Under the pieces are notes generated by a model. It worked only from the letters and a program-made list of their open reading frames with translations, was not told the DNA's origin and did not search any database. Below are positions 1-13,412 of a stretch of DNA of 64,000 nucleotides, one piece after another. The stretch is taken from NCBI RefSeq assembly GCF_900696085.1, contig NZ_CAADFC020000007.1, forward strand, positions 62,001-126,000, written 5' to 3'. Position numbers and translations under genes: made by a program. How positions within the stretch are numbered: position 1 is the stretch's first letter; each line of letters starts with the position of its first letter. This DNA is from Bradyrhizobium ivorense (lineage in GTDB: Bacteria > Pseudomonadota > Alphaproteobacteria > Rhizobiales > Xanthobacteraceae).

Positions 1-1
1 G

Positions 2-3736
<3,735 letters not shown>

Positions 3737-3746
3737 CACCACCACG

Positions 3747-3840
3747 CGTCATTCCGGGGCGCGCGAAAGCGCGAACCCGGAATCTCGCAAGGCAATTTCG
3801 AGGTTTCGGGTCTGCGCCTCAAGGCGCATCCCGGAACGAC
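3747..3840. repeat. Imperfect palindromic intergenic repeat between gltB and gltD
   Basis: The element opens with GTCATTCCGGGGCGCGCGAA and closes with GCATCCCGGAACGAC, giving an interrupted inverted repeat with an internal GCGCGAAAGCGCG hairpin. It resembles the GTCATCGCCCGCG class of repeats found elsewhere in this window (5374, 29473, 55214, 61736). It sits inside what should be one gltB-gltD transcript. Confidence 0.7.
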
Positions 3841-3880
3841 GGACAACGACGAACACATGATGCAGGGGCATCGGGTTTAG

Positions 3881-5338
<1,458 letters not shown>

Positions 5339-5373
5339 CGCGGCGGTCGGCCGAGCCACATCCACACACGCAA

Positions 5374-5478
5374 CTGTCATCGCCCGCGAAAGCGGGCGAT
5401 CCAGTATTCCAGAGACGCCAGCGCTTGAGCCGAGAAGCCGCGGCGTACTGGATGCCCCGCTTTCGCGGAGCATGACAC
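5374..5478. repeat. Dispersed palindromic repeat, GTCATCGCCCGCG class
   Basis: Left end CTGTCATCGCCCGCGAAAGC, right end CCCCGCTTTCGCGGAGCATG, with a conserved centre (CCAGTATTCCAGAGACGC and GCGGCGTACTGGAT). The same architecture recurs at 29473-29598, 55214-55314 and 61736-61828. It lies downstream of gltD and could act in mRNA 3' end formation, but no U-run follows it. Confidence 0.75.
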
Positions 5479-5541
5479 CGCGAGTCTACAGCAGACGGCT
5501 CGTCACGCATTCCCGCATTGCCGCAAAGTCGATTAAGATGG

Positions 5542-5721
5542 TCAGTGGCGGTTGGCCGGATTTACTTCAACGAATTTGGGCTGCCCTACATCCCTCACCC
5601 AAACGATGACAGGTGCATGCGAAGCAATAAGGCCAACCATAACGACGCGTCCAACGCCGATCGCAATGAAAAAACGCGATGACGGAAATTCAGTCCGACG
5701 TTCTAGCAAAGACGTAGGCAT
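5542..5721 (-). CDS. Putative small membrane protein, 59 residues
   Basis: I do not recognise this protein. The frame starting at ATG 5721 has a good ribosome-binding site (GAAGG about 9 bases upstream) and encodes a basic N-terminus, a hydrophobic stretch (FFIAIGVGRVVMVGLIASHA) near residues 17-36 and a short polar tail. The segment is clearly less GC-rich than its neighbours. Either it is a real small, possibly acquired, gene or the debris of a decayed one. A longer upstream extension to 5829 exists but lacks a comparable ribosome-binding site. It lies between convergent gltD and the beta-barrel gene, with no operon partner. Confidence 0.35.
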   Translation of the reverse strand: MPTSLLERRTEFPSSRFFIAIGVGRVVMVGLIASHAPVIVWVRDVGQPKFVEVNPANRH

Positions 5722-5830
5722 GTGACGGCCCTTCTCTAACAGCGGAATGATAGCATACAGCGAGCTACTTGGATCACCCGGTTCTGGTACCTTGAGTCGC
5801 GCGCGCGGCGGTCTGCGGTCAGGACACACG

Positions 5831-7591
5831 CTAATTCTGCACCCGCACGCCCAGCATCACCACCGTCGAGGCCGAGCTATTGCCCGCGATGTTCGAATCC
5901 AGCCAGTCGCGGCGCAGGGTGCCCTTGATCCAGAGGCTGCGGGTCATCTTGTAGATCAAATCGGCGGACACCGAGTAGATGGTGTCGTCGCGGTTCTCGC
6001 CGCCCTTGTACTCGAGCGTGCCGTAGGTGAACTTGCCGATGGCGGTCAGCCAGCGGCGGAAGTCGTGGTCGACCTCGACGGTGTACGTGCGCGACAGCAC
6101 GCCGGAGCTGCCGGGCAGTGTGGTCTCGCCGAGCTGGGTGTCGGAGAAGAACTTTGCCGTGGTCAGCGGCGTCACTGTCCAGGTCAGCGACGCGGTGGTG
6201 AGCAGGCCCTCGAGCCGGTTGAGCCTCGTGTCGACATAATTGCGCATCCCGTAGCCGATCGAGATCTCGCCGAACAACAGCCGCGAGAATTCGAAGGAAG
6301 TGCCGGCCTTGGCGTAGCCACCCGACGAATCGCGCGCGTAGCCGTTGCGGTCGAGAAAGAGATCATGCACCCGGCTGTCGCCCTGCACTTCGACGAACGG
6401 CTTGACCGCGGGGTTGAGCTCGTAGCTGACGCGGCCGACGCCGCCATACTGGGTGAAGTTGCGGTCGTCGTTCGACGAAGAGGTGCCGTCGGTGAGCTTC
6501 GACCATTGATAGTCGGTGCGGTCGATGGTGGCGCCGGCGGAGACCTGCAGGCGGTTGAAATTCTGATCGATGCCGAAGGTGCCGCCGACCGTGGAGTAGA
6601 CCGGATATCGGGCGAGGCCGGCCTGCACGTTCGGGCTGCCGGGATTGTCGGTCGAGACGAACAGCCGCGCCTGTCCCAGCAGGCGGGTGTCCCTGGTGAC
6701 GTCGATGCGGCCGTCGATATGGCCGGTGAAGTTCGGCCGGTCGACGTCGAGCGGCGCCGACAGCGGAGTGCCGTCGGCATTCGGCGTCAGCCCGGAGCCG
6801 TAGCCGGTGAAGGAGCCGCGCAGATCGGCGACGACGGCGTGGCGCTCCCAGTCGGACACCGCGAGGAATTCCGGCGCGATGACATAGAAGCCCTTGCCCT
6901 GCGGAGAGTTCAGCCGACCAGGATTGGTGTCGTAGCCGCCCATCACCTCGACCGCGGTCTTGATCAGGAACGAGCCGGCGTAATCGCCGATCGCGCCGAA
7001 CGGATCGTCGTCGATCTTCAGCCGTTTGCGCGGCGGCTGGCCGACCACGGTGCCGGCCATCGCCGGCGGCAGCGGCGGCTTGCTGGCGGTCTCCGACGGC
7101 GGGATCGACAGCCGCAACTGCCCTGACGCGTTCAGCGGCGGCGCCGTCGGCACCGGCGAGCCGGGTCCCGGCGACGGCTTCGGCTTCACCTGGCCCGGAT
7201 AGTATTTCGGCTTCAGCCGCTTGCGGTTGAGCGAGTCGTAGCCTGACGTCGCGGCGCCGGTCGCGGCGGTGGAGAGCCCCGTGGCCGGGAGCTGGCCGCC
7301 GCGTGTCGTCGTCGAAGTCGATGACGACCTCGACGAACGCCGCTCGCGCTCGCGATCGCGGTCCGGGTCAGGCAGCCTCAGGCCGTTGAGGGGATCGAGC
7401 ACATCCGCCGTGGTCCGGCGCAGCGGGGAATTCGGGTCGACGACCTGGCTCTGCCGGTTCGGGCTGAACAGGTCGGGCGTCACGGTCTGGGCCCGGGCGA
7501 GCCCGCCTGGCGCGGTCAGCACGAGGCATAACAAGGCCACGCGAACAACACGTCCGCGCCGATCCCGGCCGCTTGCAGGCCTCCGCACCAC
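5831..7591 (-). CDS. Outer-membrane beta-barrel protein (BBP2-like putative porin)
   Basis: Predicted exported outer-membrane protein of 586 residues. From GTG 7591 the protein begins with a basic stretch and a hydrophobic signal (ALLCLVLTAPGGLARAQ), cleaved near residue 33. A long low-complexity Pro/Ser/Arg-rich linker follows to about residue 200. The last 350 residues show alternating beta-strand patterns with aromatic ends (EVMGGYDTNPGRL, SYELNPAVKPFVEVQG) and finish in the barrel-type strand VVMLGVRVQN. This fits the beta-barrel porin 2 family. The open frame extends upstream to 7816 but would then overlap the divergent kdsD gene, so I place the start at GTG 7591 (GGAG 11 bases upstream); GTG 7588 is equally possible. 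Substrate unknown. Confidence 0.75.
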   Translation of the reverse strand: MVRRPASGRDRRGRVVRVALLCLVLTAPGGLARAQTVTPDLFSPNRQSQVVDPNSPLRRTTADVLDPLNGLRLPDPDRDRERERRSSRSSSTSTTTRGGQLPATGLSTAATGAATSGYDSLNRKRLKPKYYPGQVKPKPSPGPGSPVPTAPPLNASGQLRLSIPPSETASKPPLPPAMAGTVVGQPPRKRLKIDDDPFGAIGDYAGSFLIKTAVEVMGGYDTNPGRLNSPQGKGFYVIAPEFLAVSDWERHAVVADLRGSFTGYGSGLTPNADGTPLSAPLDVDRPNFTGHIDGRIDVTRDTRLLGQARLFVSTDNPGSPNVQAGLARYPVYSTVGGTFGIDQNFNRLQVSAGATIDRTDYQWSKLTDGTSSSNDDRNFTQYGGVGRVSYELNPAVKPFVEVQGDSRVHDLFLDRNGYARDSSGGYAKAGTSFEFSRLLFGEISIGYGMRNYVDTRLNRLEGLLTTASLTWTVTPLTTAKFFSDTQLGETTLPGSSGVLSRTYTVEVDHDFRRWLTAIGKFTYGTLEYKGGENRDDTIYSVSADLIYKMTRSLWIKGTLRRDWLDSNIAGNSSASTVVMLGVRVQN

Positions 7592-7678
7592 GATGGAAAA
7601 TACTCCAACGAATTCATGCACTTGACGTACGCATCCCACCCGGCGGCGGAAAACGTCCTTAATGGAGTTAAAACAATT

Positions 7679-7686
7679 ATGGTTAA
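7679..7686 (-). promoter_or_regulatory. TTAACCAT octamer, possible CtrA half-type site
   Basis: TTAACCAT reads on the minus strand in the spacer between the divergent beta-barrel and kdsD genes. This octamer is one of two motif forms described for the cell-cycle regulator CtrA in Caulobacter. No TTAA-N7-TTAA partner exists; nearby TTAA pairs are spaced by 5 and 11 bases. Weak support only. Confidence 0.2.
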
Positions 7687-7782
7687 TGGGCCGTTGAGGA
7701 TTGGCGGGTGCGCGTCGCATCGCGGAAAAGAGCGTGCTAAGGGAGACGCCCGGGGCGCAAAGCCCCTCCCCTGGAATCCAGT

Positions 7783-8790
7783 ATGGCCAAACCGAAACCG
7801 CTGATGACCAAATCATCCGGCCGCGATGACGGCGCCGTTCAATCAGCGCTCCGCACCCTCGATGCCGAAGCCGGCGGCGTCGCCGCGCTGACCGCGGCGC
7901 TGAAATCCGACCTCGGCCCGTCCTTCACGGCGGCGTCCGACCTGATCCGCAACGCCAAGGGCCGCGTGATCGTCACCGGGCTCGGCAAGTCCGGTCATAT
8001 CGGCCGCAAGGTCGCCGCGACCTTCGCCTCGACCGGCACGCCGGCGTTCTTCGTGCATGCCGCGGAAGCCAGCCATGGCGACCTCGGCATGATCACCGCC
8101 GACGACGTCATCCTGGCGCTGTCGTGGTCCGGCGAGCAGCCGGAGATGCGCAACCTGATCGCCTATGCGGCGCGCTTCGGCATCCCCTTGATCGCGATGA
8201 CCGCCGACAAGGATTCGACGCTGAGCAAGGCCGCCGACGTGCAGCTGACGCTGCCGAAGGCGCGCGAGGCCTGCCCGCACAACCTCGCACCGACCACGTC
8301 CTCGCTGATGATGCTGGCGCTCGGCGATGCGCTGGCGATCGCGCTGCTGGAGGGCCGCGGCTTCACCTCGACCGATTTCAGCGTGCTGCATCCGGGCGGC
8401 AAGCTCGGCGCGCTGCTGAAATACGCCCGCGACCTGATGCATACCGGCGACACGGTGCCGCTGAAGCCGCTCGGCACCAAGATGTCGGACGCGCTGGTCG
8501 AGATGACCTCGAAGGGCTTTGGCTGCGTCGGCATCGTCGACCGCCACGGCCATCTCGTCGGCATCGTCACCGACGGCGATTTGCGCCGGCAGATGCGCCC
8601 CGACCTGCTGACCCTGTCGGTCGACGAGGTCATGACCAAGACGCCGAAGACGATCGGCCGCGACACCCTGGCCGGCGAGGCGCTGGAGCTGCTCAACGCC
8701 TCGAAGATCACGACGCTGATCGTGACCGATGCGAAGAAGCCGGTCGGCATCATCCATCTGCACGATCTGCTGCGGGCGGGCGTGGCGTAG
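7783..8790 (+). CDS. kdsD: Arabinose-5-phosphate isomerase (KpsF/GutQ family)
   Basis: Interconverts ribulose 5-phosphate and arabinose 5-phosphate, the first step toward Kdo for lipopolysaccharide. The 335 residues comprise an N-terminal SIS sugar-isomerase domain (about 45-180, with GLGKSGHIGRKVAATFASTG and the HAAEASHGDLGMI segment) and two C-terminal CBS domains (about 215-330, with GIVTDGDLRR). Start ATG 7783 has GGA about 10 bases upstream. A second in-frame ATG at 7804 is possible. A GGGGC-GCAAA-GCCCC hairpin sits just before the start (around 7752-7766) and may influence translation. Divergent from the outer-membrane barrel gene, so envelope biogenesis is a shared theme. Confidence 0.9.
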   Translation: MAKPKPLMTKSSGRDDGAVQSALRTLDAEAGGVAALTAALKSDLGPSFTAASDLIRNAKGRVIVTGLGKSGHIGRKVAATFASTGTPAFFVHAAEASHGDLGMITADDVILALSWSGEQPEMRNLIAYAARFGIPLIAMTADKDSTLSKAADVQLTLPKAREACPHNLAPTTSSLMMLALGDALAIALLEGRGFTSTDFSVLHPGGKLGALLKYARDLMHTGDTVPLKPLGTKMSDALVEMTSKGFGCVGIVDRHGHLVGIVTDGDLRRQMRPDLLTLSVDEVMTKTPKTIGRDTLAGEALELLNASKITTLIVTDAKKPVGIIHLHDLLRAGVA

Positions 8791-8802
8791 CACTCGCGGT
8801 CC

Positions 8803-8878
8803 GTAGGGTGGGTTAGCCGAAGGCGTAACCCACCACCTTCGGCGCGAGACACGGTGGGTTACGCTTCGCTAACCCAAC
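8803..8878. repeat. Palindromic repeat, GGTGGGTTAGC...GCTAACCCA class
   Basis: Inverted arms GGTGGGTTAGCCGAAGGCGT and GGTGGGTTACGCTTCGCTAA frame a short centre. It lies between the convergent ends of kdsD and the carboxymuconolactone decarboxylase-like gene, a usual position for a structural repeat or bidirectional transcript end. Confidence 0.7.
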
Positions 8879-8886
8879 CTGCATTC

Positions 8887-9426
8887 TCATTGCGGAAACC
8901 GCGCCGCGGTCGCCTCGAGCGGCAGGGCCAGCGAATTCGCGAGATACGACACCGTGCGGTAGAAGCCGCACAGCAAAATGATCTCCAGGATCTGATCCTC
9001 ATCATAATGCGCGGCGAGCGCCGCGAACTCGGCATCATCGAGCGTCGCCCGAGCATGCAGCGCGTCGACCGCCGCCAGCATCGCCTGTTCGGCCGGCGAC
9101 CAGCAATCGGCATCGGCCTTGTCATGCACGGTGGCGCGGACCTGCTGCTCCGACAGCCCAGCGGCCGCGCCGAAGGCGGCGACATGCACGCCCCATTCAT
9201 ACTCGCAGGCATTTTTCGCACAGGTGCGATCGATCACGATCTCGCGCGCCCTGAGCGACAGCGGCCCGCGATCCAAGAGGCTGCCGCCGCGAAACTTGTC
9301 CCAGGCGCGCGGATGGCCGGCCATGACGCGGAACAGCACCAGCGGCGGCGCGCCGCGCATGATGCGGTCGAAATGTTGTTGGACCTCGGCCGGGTACGGT
9401 GGTTCGAGCGGCGCAATGCGTGACAT
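8887..9426 (-). CDS. Carboxymuconolactone decarboxylase family protein
   Basis: All-helical AhpD-like fold protein of 179 residues, probably a peroxidase- or decarboxylase-type enzyme. The key segment is near residues 70-90: CAKNACEYEWGVHVAAFGAAAG. It contains two Cys and the E-W-x-x-H pattern of the CMD domain. Start ATG 9426 is preferred because AGGAG sits 9 bases upstream; the frame can be extended two codons to TTG 9432. It is divergently transcribed from an HxlR regulator, and two perfect operator palindromes fill the 74-bp spacer. Specific regulation by that protein is therefore likely. Substrate unknown; HxlR-type regulators often answer quinones or aldehydes. Confidence 0.85.
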   Translation of the reverse strand: MSRIAPLEPPYPAEVQQHFDRIMRGAPPLVLFRVMAGHPRAWDKFRGGSLLDRGPLSLRAREIVIDRTCAKNACEYEWGVHVAAFGAAAGLSEQQVRATVHDKADADCWSPAEQAMLAAVDALHARATLDDAEFAALAAHYDEDQILEIILLCGFYRTVSYLANSLALPLEATAARFPQ

Positions 9427-9440
9427 GGCCAAAGCTCCTT

Positions 9441-9479
9441 GCTACAAATACTGTAGCGATACGCTACAATATCTGTAGC
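9441..9479. promoter_or_regulatory. Tandem operator: two GCTACA-N5-TGTAGC palindromes
   Basis: Perfect inverted repeats at 9441-9457 (spacer AATAC) and 9463-9479 (spacer ATATC). Their centres are 22 bp apart, about two helical turns. They occupy the short spacer between the divergent CMD-family gene and the HxlR gene and should be bound by the HxlR dimer to control both promoters. Confidence 0.75.
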
Positions 9480-9500
9480 ACTGCGCAAGAGGGATTCGGC

Positions 9501-9833
9501 ATGGCGAAGCAGGTTCCATCCGCACCGCGCAGCGTCCGCGGCTCGCGCAGCGGCCGCCCGATCATGGCGCTGCTCGACCTGCTCGGGCGGCGCTGGACCT
9601 TGCGGATCGTCTGGGAGCTGCGCGAGAGCACGCTGACGTCGCGCGCGCTGCGCACGGCCTGCGACGAGGCCTCGCCGACGATCCTGCAGACGCGGCTGAG
9701 CGAATTGCGCGAGGCGGGTTTTGTCGAGCTGACGGACGATGGCTATCGGCTCACCGGGCTGGGCCGGGAGCTGTTTCAGACCTTTACGCCGCTCAATCGT
9801 TTTGCAGAGCGATGGAGCAAGCAGGTGGGCTGA
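9501..9833 (+). CDS. HxlR-family transcriptional regulator
   Basis: Winged-helix regulator of 110 residues, the normal size for HxlR. The family signature runs from GRPIMALLDLLGRRWTLRIVWEL (residues about 18-40) through the recognition segment ASPTILQTRLSELREAGFVE to the wing with the tyrosine-rich DGYRLTGLGREL. Start ATG 9501 has a purine-rich AAGAGGGA upstream; the frame is open further 5' to 9399 but that part would run through the operators and into the divergent gene. It probably represses itself and the CMD-family gene. Confidence 0.9.
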   Translation: MAKQVPSAPRSVRGSRSGRPIMALLDLLGRRWTLRIVWELRESTLTSRALRTACDEASPTILQTRLSELREAGFVELTDDGYRLTGLGRELFQTFTPLNRFAERWSKQVG

Positions 9834-9837
9834 TCTG

Positions 9838-9996
9838 CTCCCTCTCCCGCCCTTCGCGGGGCCGAGACGAGCGGAGCTCGCTCTGAGAGGGTCGGGGTGA
9901 GGGGCGATCTCCGCCAGCGAGCCGAGCGTTAAGACCTGTACCCCCTCACCCGCCGCGCAAGGGCGCGGCGACCTCTCCCCGCAGGCGGGGAGCGGT
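9838..9996. repeat. CCCTCTCCC/GGGAGAGGG-type repeat pair
   Basis: Two related GC-rich segments (CTCCCTCTCCCGCCCTTCGC at the left, CCCCGCAGGCGGGGAG at the right) flank a short centre containing GAGGGTCGGGGTGAGGGG. The same class recurs at 31098, 41871, 47070, 49374, 54378, 58105, 60172 and 62198. It fills the gap between convergent HxlR and NfeD genes. Confidence 0.65.
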
Positions 9997-10007
9997 GAAG
10001 GAAGCGT

Positions 10008-10454
10008 CTATGCCATCGCGACCGTCAGGCTGGCGCCATCGGCGCCGACCACCTTGACCCGGCTGCCGGCCGGCATGTCGGGGCCGGCGACGCGCCAGAT
10101 GGTGTCGTCGATCCGCACCGTGCCTGTCCCGTCGATGATCGGCTTCTCCAGCGTGAACTCGCGGCCGATCAGGGCCTCGTTGCGGCGGTTGAGGAACGGA
10201 TTGCTCTTGCTCGCCTCCCGCGTGCTCCGGGCAAAATGCCGCCACGCCGGCACGGCGGCCACCGCAAACACCGCGAACATCAAAAGCTGCGTCTGCCAGG
10301 ACGGCGTGAACACGAACGACAGGAGGCCGACCAGGAGCGCCGCGAGCCCGAGCCAGAACAGGAACACGCCGGGCGCCAATAGCTCCAGCGCCATCAGGAT
10401 GAAGCCGAAGATCAGCCAGTTCCAGGTGCCCAATGTCGAAAACATCTCGGCCAT
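10008..10454 (-). CDS. NfeD-like membrane protein
   Basis: Short NfeD1b-type protein of 148 residues. Three to four hydrophobic segments (about 12-75, for example WLIFGFILMALELLAPG) are followed by a C-terminal OB-fold domain (about 90-148, with GREFTLEKPIIDGTGTVRI and GSRVKVVGADG). It is encoded 42 bp downstream of a stomatin/SPFH gene in the same direction. NfeD and SPFH proteins commonly form membrane-microdomain pairs, so a physical partnership is inferred. Confidence 0.88.
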   Translation of the reverse strand: MAEMFSTLGTWNWLIFGFILMALELLAPGVFLFWLGLAALLVGLLSFVFTPSWQTQLLMFAVFAVAAVPAWRHFARSTREASKSNPFLNRRNEALIGREFTLEKPIIDGTGTVRIDDTIWRVAGPDMPAGSRVKVVGADGASLTVAMA

Positions 10455-10496
10455 GACACGACCTCTATCATTGCAGGCACGGTGCCGTCACGCTCC

Positions 10497-11501
10497 TCAG
10501 CGCTGCGGCACCGGCGGTGGTGCCGGCGGCGTTGGCCCCGCCGGAGGCACCGAGCCGCGCCGCGCGGCGGCGGTGGCGGAGACCGCGCTCTCGCCAAACG
10601 TGGCGCGGGCGATCTCGCCGATGCCGGCGAGCGAGCCGAGCACGCTCGAGGTCTCGATCGGCAGCATCAAGACCTTCTGGTTCGGCGACTCCGCGAGCTG
10701 GCCGAACGCCTTGATGTATTTGTCGGCAATAAAATAGTTCAGCGCGGCGACGTCGCCCTTGGCGATCGATTCCGAGACCATCTGGGTCGCCTTGGCCTCG
10801 GCCTCGGCGAGCCGCTCGCGCGCCTCGGCGTCGCGGAAGGCGGCTTCGCGGCGGCCTTCGGCCTGCAGGATCTGGCCCTGCTTGGCGCCCTCGGCGCGCA
10901 GGATTTCCGATTGCCGCTGGCCTTCCGCCTGCAAAATGTCGGCGCGCTTGACGCGCTCGGCCTTCATCTGCCGGCCCATCGCCTCGACGAGGTCGGCCGG
11001 CGGCACGATGTCCTTGATCTCGATGCGGTTGACCTTGACGCCCCAGGGCGACACCGCGGCGTCGACCACGCGCAGCAGCCGCTCGTTGATCTCGTCGCGA
11101 TGCGACAGCACCTGGTCGAGGTCCATCGAGCCCATCACCGAACGGATGTTGGTCATGGTCAAGACGGTGATCGCCTGATTGAGATTGGCGACCTCGTAGC
11201 TCGCCTTGGCGGCGTCGAACACCTGGTAGAAGGCGACGCCGTCGACCGTCACGGTGGCGTTGTCCTTGGTGATCACCTCCTGCTCGGGGATGTCGATCAC
11301 CTGCTCCATCATGTTGATCTTGCGCCCGATGCGATCGAAATACGGCACGATCAGATTGAGGCCGGGCGACAGCGTGCGAGTGTATTTGCCGAACCGCTCG
11401 ATGGTCCAGTCAAACCCCTGCGGGACGGTCTTGACGCCGGCGAACAGCGTGACGATGACGAGAAGAACAAACGCGATCGCGAAAATATCGAAACCAGTCA
11501 T
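10497..11501 (-). CDS. SPFH/Band 7 (stomatin, QmcA-like) membrane protein
   Basis: Single N-terminal membrane anchor (residues 1-23, [19 protein letters not shown]) followed by an SPFH domain (about 25-190) and a charged coiled coil rich in Ala/Glu/Arg (about 190-265, [20 protein letters not shown]). The C-terminal tail is Pro-rich. The 334-residue length fits the QmcA/stomatin group. Start ATG 11501 is chosen because GGAGG lies just upstream; seven more in-frame codons upstream (to 11522) lack that signal. Likely operon with the NfeD gene downstream. Confidence 0.92.
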   Translation of the reverse strand: MTGFDIFAIAFVLLVIVTLFAGVKTVPQGFDWTIERFGKYTRTLSPGLNLIVPYFDRIGRKINMMEQVIDIPEQEVITKDNATVTVDGVAFYQVFDAAKASYEVANLNQAITVLTMTNIRSVMGSMDLDQVLSHRDEINERLLRVVDAAVSPWGVKVNRIEIKDIVPPADLVEAMGRQMKAERVKRADILQAEGQRQSEILRAEGAKQGQILQAEGRREAAFRDAEARERLAEAEAKATQMVSESIAKGDVAALNYFIADKYIKAFGQLAESPNQKVLMLPIETSSVLGSLAGIGEIARATFGESAVSATAAARRGSVPPAGPTPPAPPPVPQR

Positions 11502-11712
11502 AAAGTCCTCCAAGGCCGGCACGATCGGCGCCGGATGCGGTCGTGCATTGGTCGGCAGGACCGCTGCGCCGGTTCAGCCGGCTGTTGTTTGACCATGACG
11601 TAGGTGGTGGTTGTGCGGGCCGCCAGATGTATGAAGGGTGAACGGCGACAGGGATATGTCCGGCGTCACGGATCGTTAACGATCAGATCCAGACTTCTCA
11701 AATCCAGACTTC

Positions 11713-12750
11713 TCAAATCCAGCCCTGCAGCTCGCGCAGCACCAGGTGGCGGATCACGTCCATGCCGCCGTCGCTGTCGTTGAGGCAGGGGATCGCGGCA
11801 AACTGCTCGCCGCCATTGTGCCGAAAGATCTCGGCGTTCTCCTGCGCTATCTCCTCCAGCGTCTCCAGGCAGTCCGCGGAGAAGCCCGGCGTGACCACGG
11901 CGATCCGGCGCACGCCCTCCTTGGCCAGCCGCTCGACGGTCTTGTCGGTATAGGGCTGCAGCCACTCGGCGTTGCCGAAGCGCGACTGGAAGGTGAGGAT
12001 CAGTTTCGAGGCTTCGAGTCCGAGCCGCTTGCGCAGGGCGTCGGTCGTCGCCACGCATTGCGCCTGGTAGGGATCGCCCTTGTCGACATATTCCTTCGGC
12101 ATGCCGTGGAACGAGGCGACGATGATCTCGGGCTGGAACGGCAGCGTCGCCACATGCGCATTGATCGACGAGGCCAGCGCCTCGATGTAGTCGGAATCGT
12201 CGTAATACGGCGGCGTCACCCGCAGGATCGGCTGCGCGCGCATGCCGGCGAGCACGCGGAAAGCCTCGTCGCAGACGGTGGCCGAGGTCGCGGCGGAATA
12301 TTGCGGATAGAGCGGCACCACCAGCAGGCGGCTGCAGCCCTGCGCCGCCAGCGCCTCGATCCGCGCCTGGATCGACGGGTTGCCGTAGCGCATCGCCCAA
12401 TCGACCACGACATGGTCGTGATCGGCGATCGCATCCGCAAGCTTTGCGGCCTGCGAGCGCGTGATGGTCTTGAGCGGCGACTCGTCCTTCTCGGTGTTCC
12501 AGATCTTCAGATAGTCGCGCGCCTTGCGGGCCGGGCGGACGCGCAAAATGATGCCGTTGAGGATCAGCTTCCAGACCAGGCCCTGGTCCTCGATCACCCG
12601 CGGATCGGACAGAAATTCCTTCAGATAAACCCGCACGCCCGCGGCGTCCGCGGTATCCGGCGTGCCGAGATTGACCAGCAGCACGCCGACGCGCGCAGGC
12701 TTCGCCGCCGCGGCGGGCTTCGCGCTCTCGAAGGGAATGACCGTGCTCAT
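11713..12750 (-). CDS. hemH: Ferrochelatase
   Basis: Inserts Fe2+ into protoporphyrin IX, the last step of protohaem synthesis. The 345 residues carry the N-terminal GVLLVNLGTPD motif (22-32), the catalytic His in VASFHGMPKEYVDKGDPY (near 212-229) and the acidic VTPGFSADCLETLEEIAQE segment near 285-303. Length is typical. Just beyond the stop, the 15-base unit ATCCAGACTTCTCAA is tandemly repeated (about 11687-11720), possibly by slippage. Monocistronic by appearance. Confidence 0.96.
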   Translation of the reverse strand: MSTVIPFESAKPAAAAKPARVGVLLVNLGTPDTADAAGVRVYLKEFLSDPRVIEDQGLVWKLILNGIILRVRPARKARDYLKIWNTEKDESPLKTITRSQAAKLADAIADHDHVVVDWAMRYGNPSIQARIEALAAQGCSRLLVVPLYPQYSAATSATVCDEAFRVLAGMRAQPILRVTPPYYDDSDYIEALASSINAHVATLPFQPEIIVASFHGMPKEYVDKGDPYQAQCVATTDALRKRLGLEASKLILTFQSRFGNAEWLQPYTDKTVERLAKEGVRRIAVVTPGFSADCLETLEEIAQENAEIFRHNGGEQFAAIPCLNDSDGGMDVIRHLVLRELQGWI

Positions 12751-12864
12751 GATGGTGTTCTCATGACAGGCGTGCTCAGGACAGGTTTGGGCTTCGCGCG
12801 TTGCTCCAACCTTGTCAAGCCGAGTGCTCCTTGGCTAGTTTCCACCCCGAAAATGGGAGGAACC

Positions 12865-13263
12865 ATGACGGTCGCCGAATGGTGCGTCTTCGGGACGCTG
12901 ATGCTCTCGCTCCTGACGATCCTGTCGGCGAAATGGTCCAGCGCTCGCGGTTTCGACAATTCGCGGCCGCGCGATCCCGAGTTCTACGACGATCCGTTCC
13001 GCTCGCGGGCGCTCGGCGCCCACCAGAACGGCCTCGAGGCCTTCCCGTTCTTTGCCTTCGCGGTGCTGCTCGCCGAATTCCGCGTCGGCCCGCTGCGGCT
13101 GATCGACGAACTGGCGGTGCTGTTCTTGATCGTGCGCATCGCCTACGTCCTGACCTATGTCGGCAACCGCCCGACGCTGCGCTCGATCCTCTGGAGCATC
13201 GGCTTTGCGATCAACATCGCGATCTTCCTGCTGCCGGCGCTGAGGGGCTATGTGACGGGGTAG
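12865..13263 (+). CDS. MAPEG family membrane protein
   Basis: Four-helix membrane protein of 132 residues resembling the MAPEG (eicosanoid and glutathione metabolism) family. The conserved signature is ALGAHQNGLEAFPFFAFAVL near residues 50-70, followed by two further hydrophobic helices (AVLFLIVRIAYVLTYVGN; SIGFAINIAIFLLPAL). Start ATG 12865 is preceded by GGGAGG; a longer upstream frame is only the antisense of hemH. Divergent from hemH. Substrate unknown. Confidence 0.85.
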   Translation: MTVAEWCVFGTLMLSLLTILSAKWSSARGFDNSRPRDPEFYDDPFRSRALGAHQNGLEAFPFFAFAVLLAEFRVGPLRLIDELAVLFLIVRIAYVLTYVGNRPTLRSILWSIGFAINIAIFLLPALRGYVTG

Positions 13264-13270
13264 GCCAAGT

Positions 13271-13386
13271 GATCCGTCATCCTGAGGCGCTCGCCTCTTC
13301 GGCGAGCCTCGAAGGATGCACGGCCCCGCTGGTGGCCGATTCATCCTTCGAGGCTCGCAAGGGCTCGCACCTCAGGATGACGGATC
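13271..13386. repeat. Long inverted repeat, GATCCGTCATCCTGAGG class
   Basis: Arms GATCCGTCATCCTGAGG and CCTCAGGATGACGGATC are exact complements at the two ends. An inner pair (CTCGAAGGATG / CATCCTTCGAG) adds a second stem. It is located between the convergent MAPEG and NicO genes. Related copies are at 32900-33009 and within 29430-29714. Confidence 0.8.
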
Positions 13387-13412
13387 GGTGACTGGCTTCG
13401 TGGGTCTAAGTT

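Noticed and set aside
5747..7126. Plus-strand frame opposite the beta-barrel gene
   Set aside because: Composition is Arg/Gly/Val/Ala-biased as in antisense shadows; the minus strand has signal peptide and barrel patterns.
7659..7686. Full CtrA site TTAA-N7-TTAA upstream of the barrel gene
   Set aside because: The TTAA blocks are spaced by 5 and 11 bases; only the weak TTAACCAT octamer remains.
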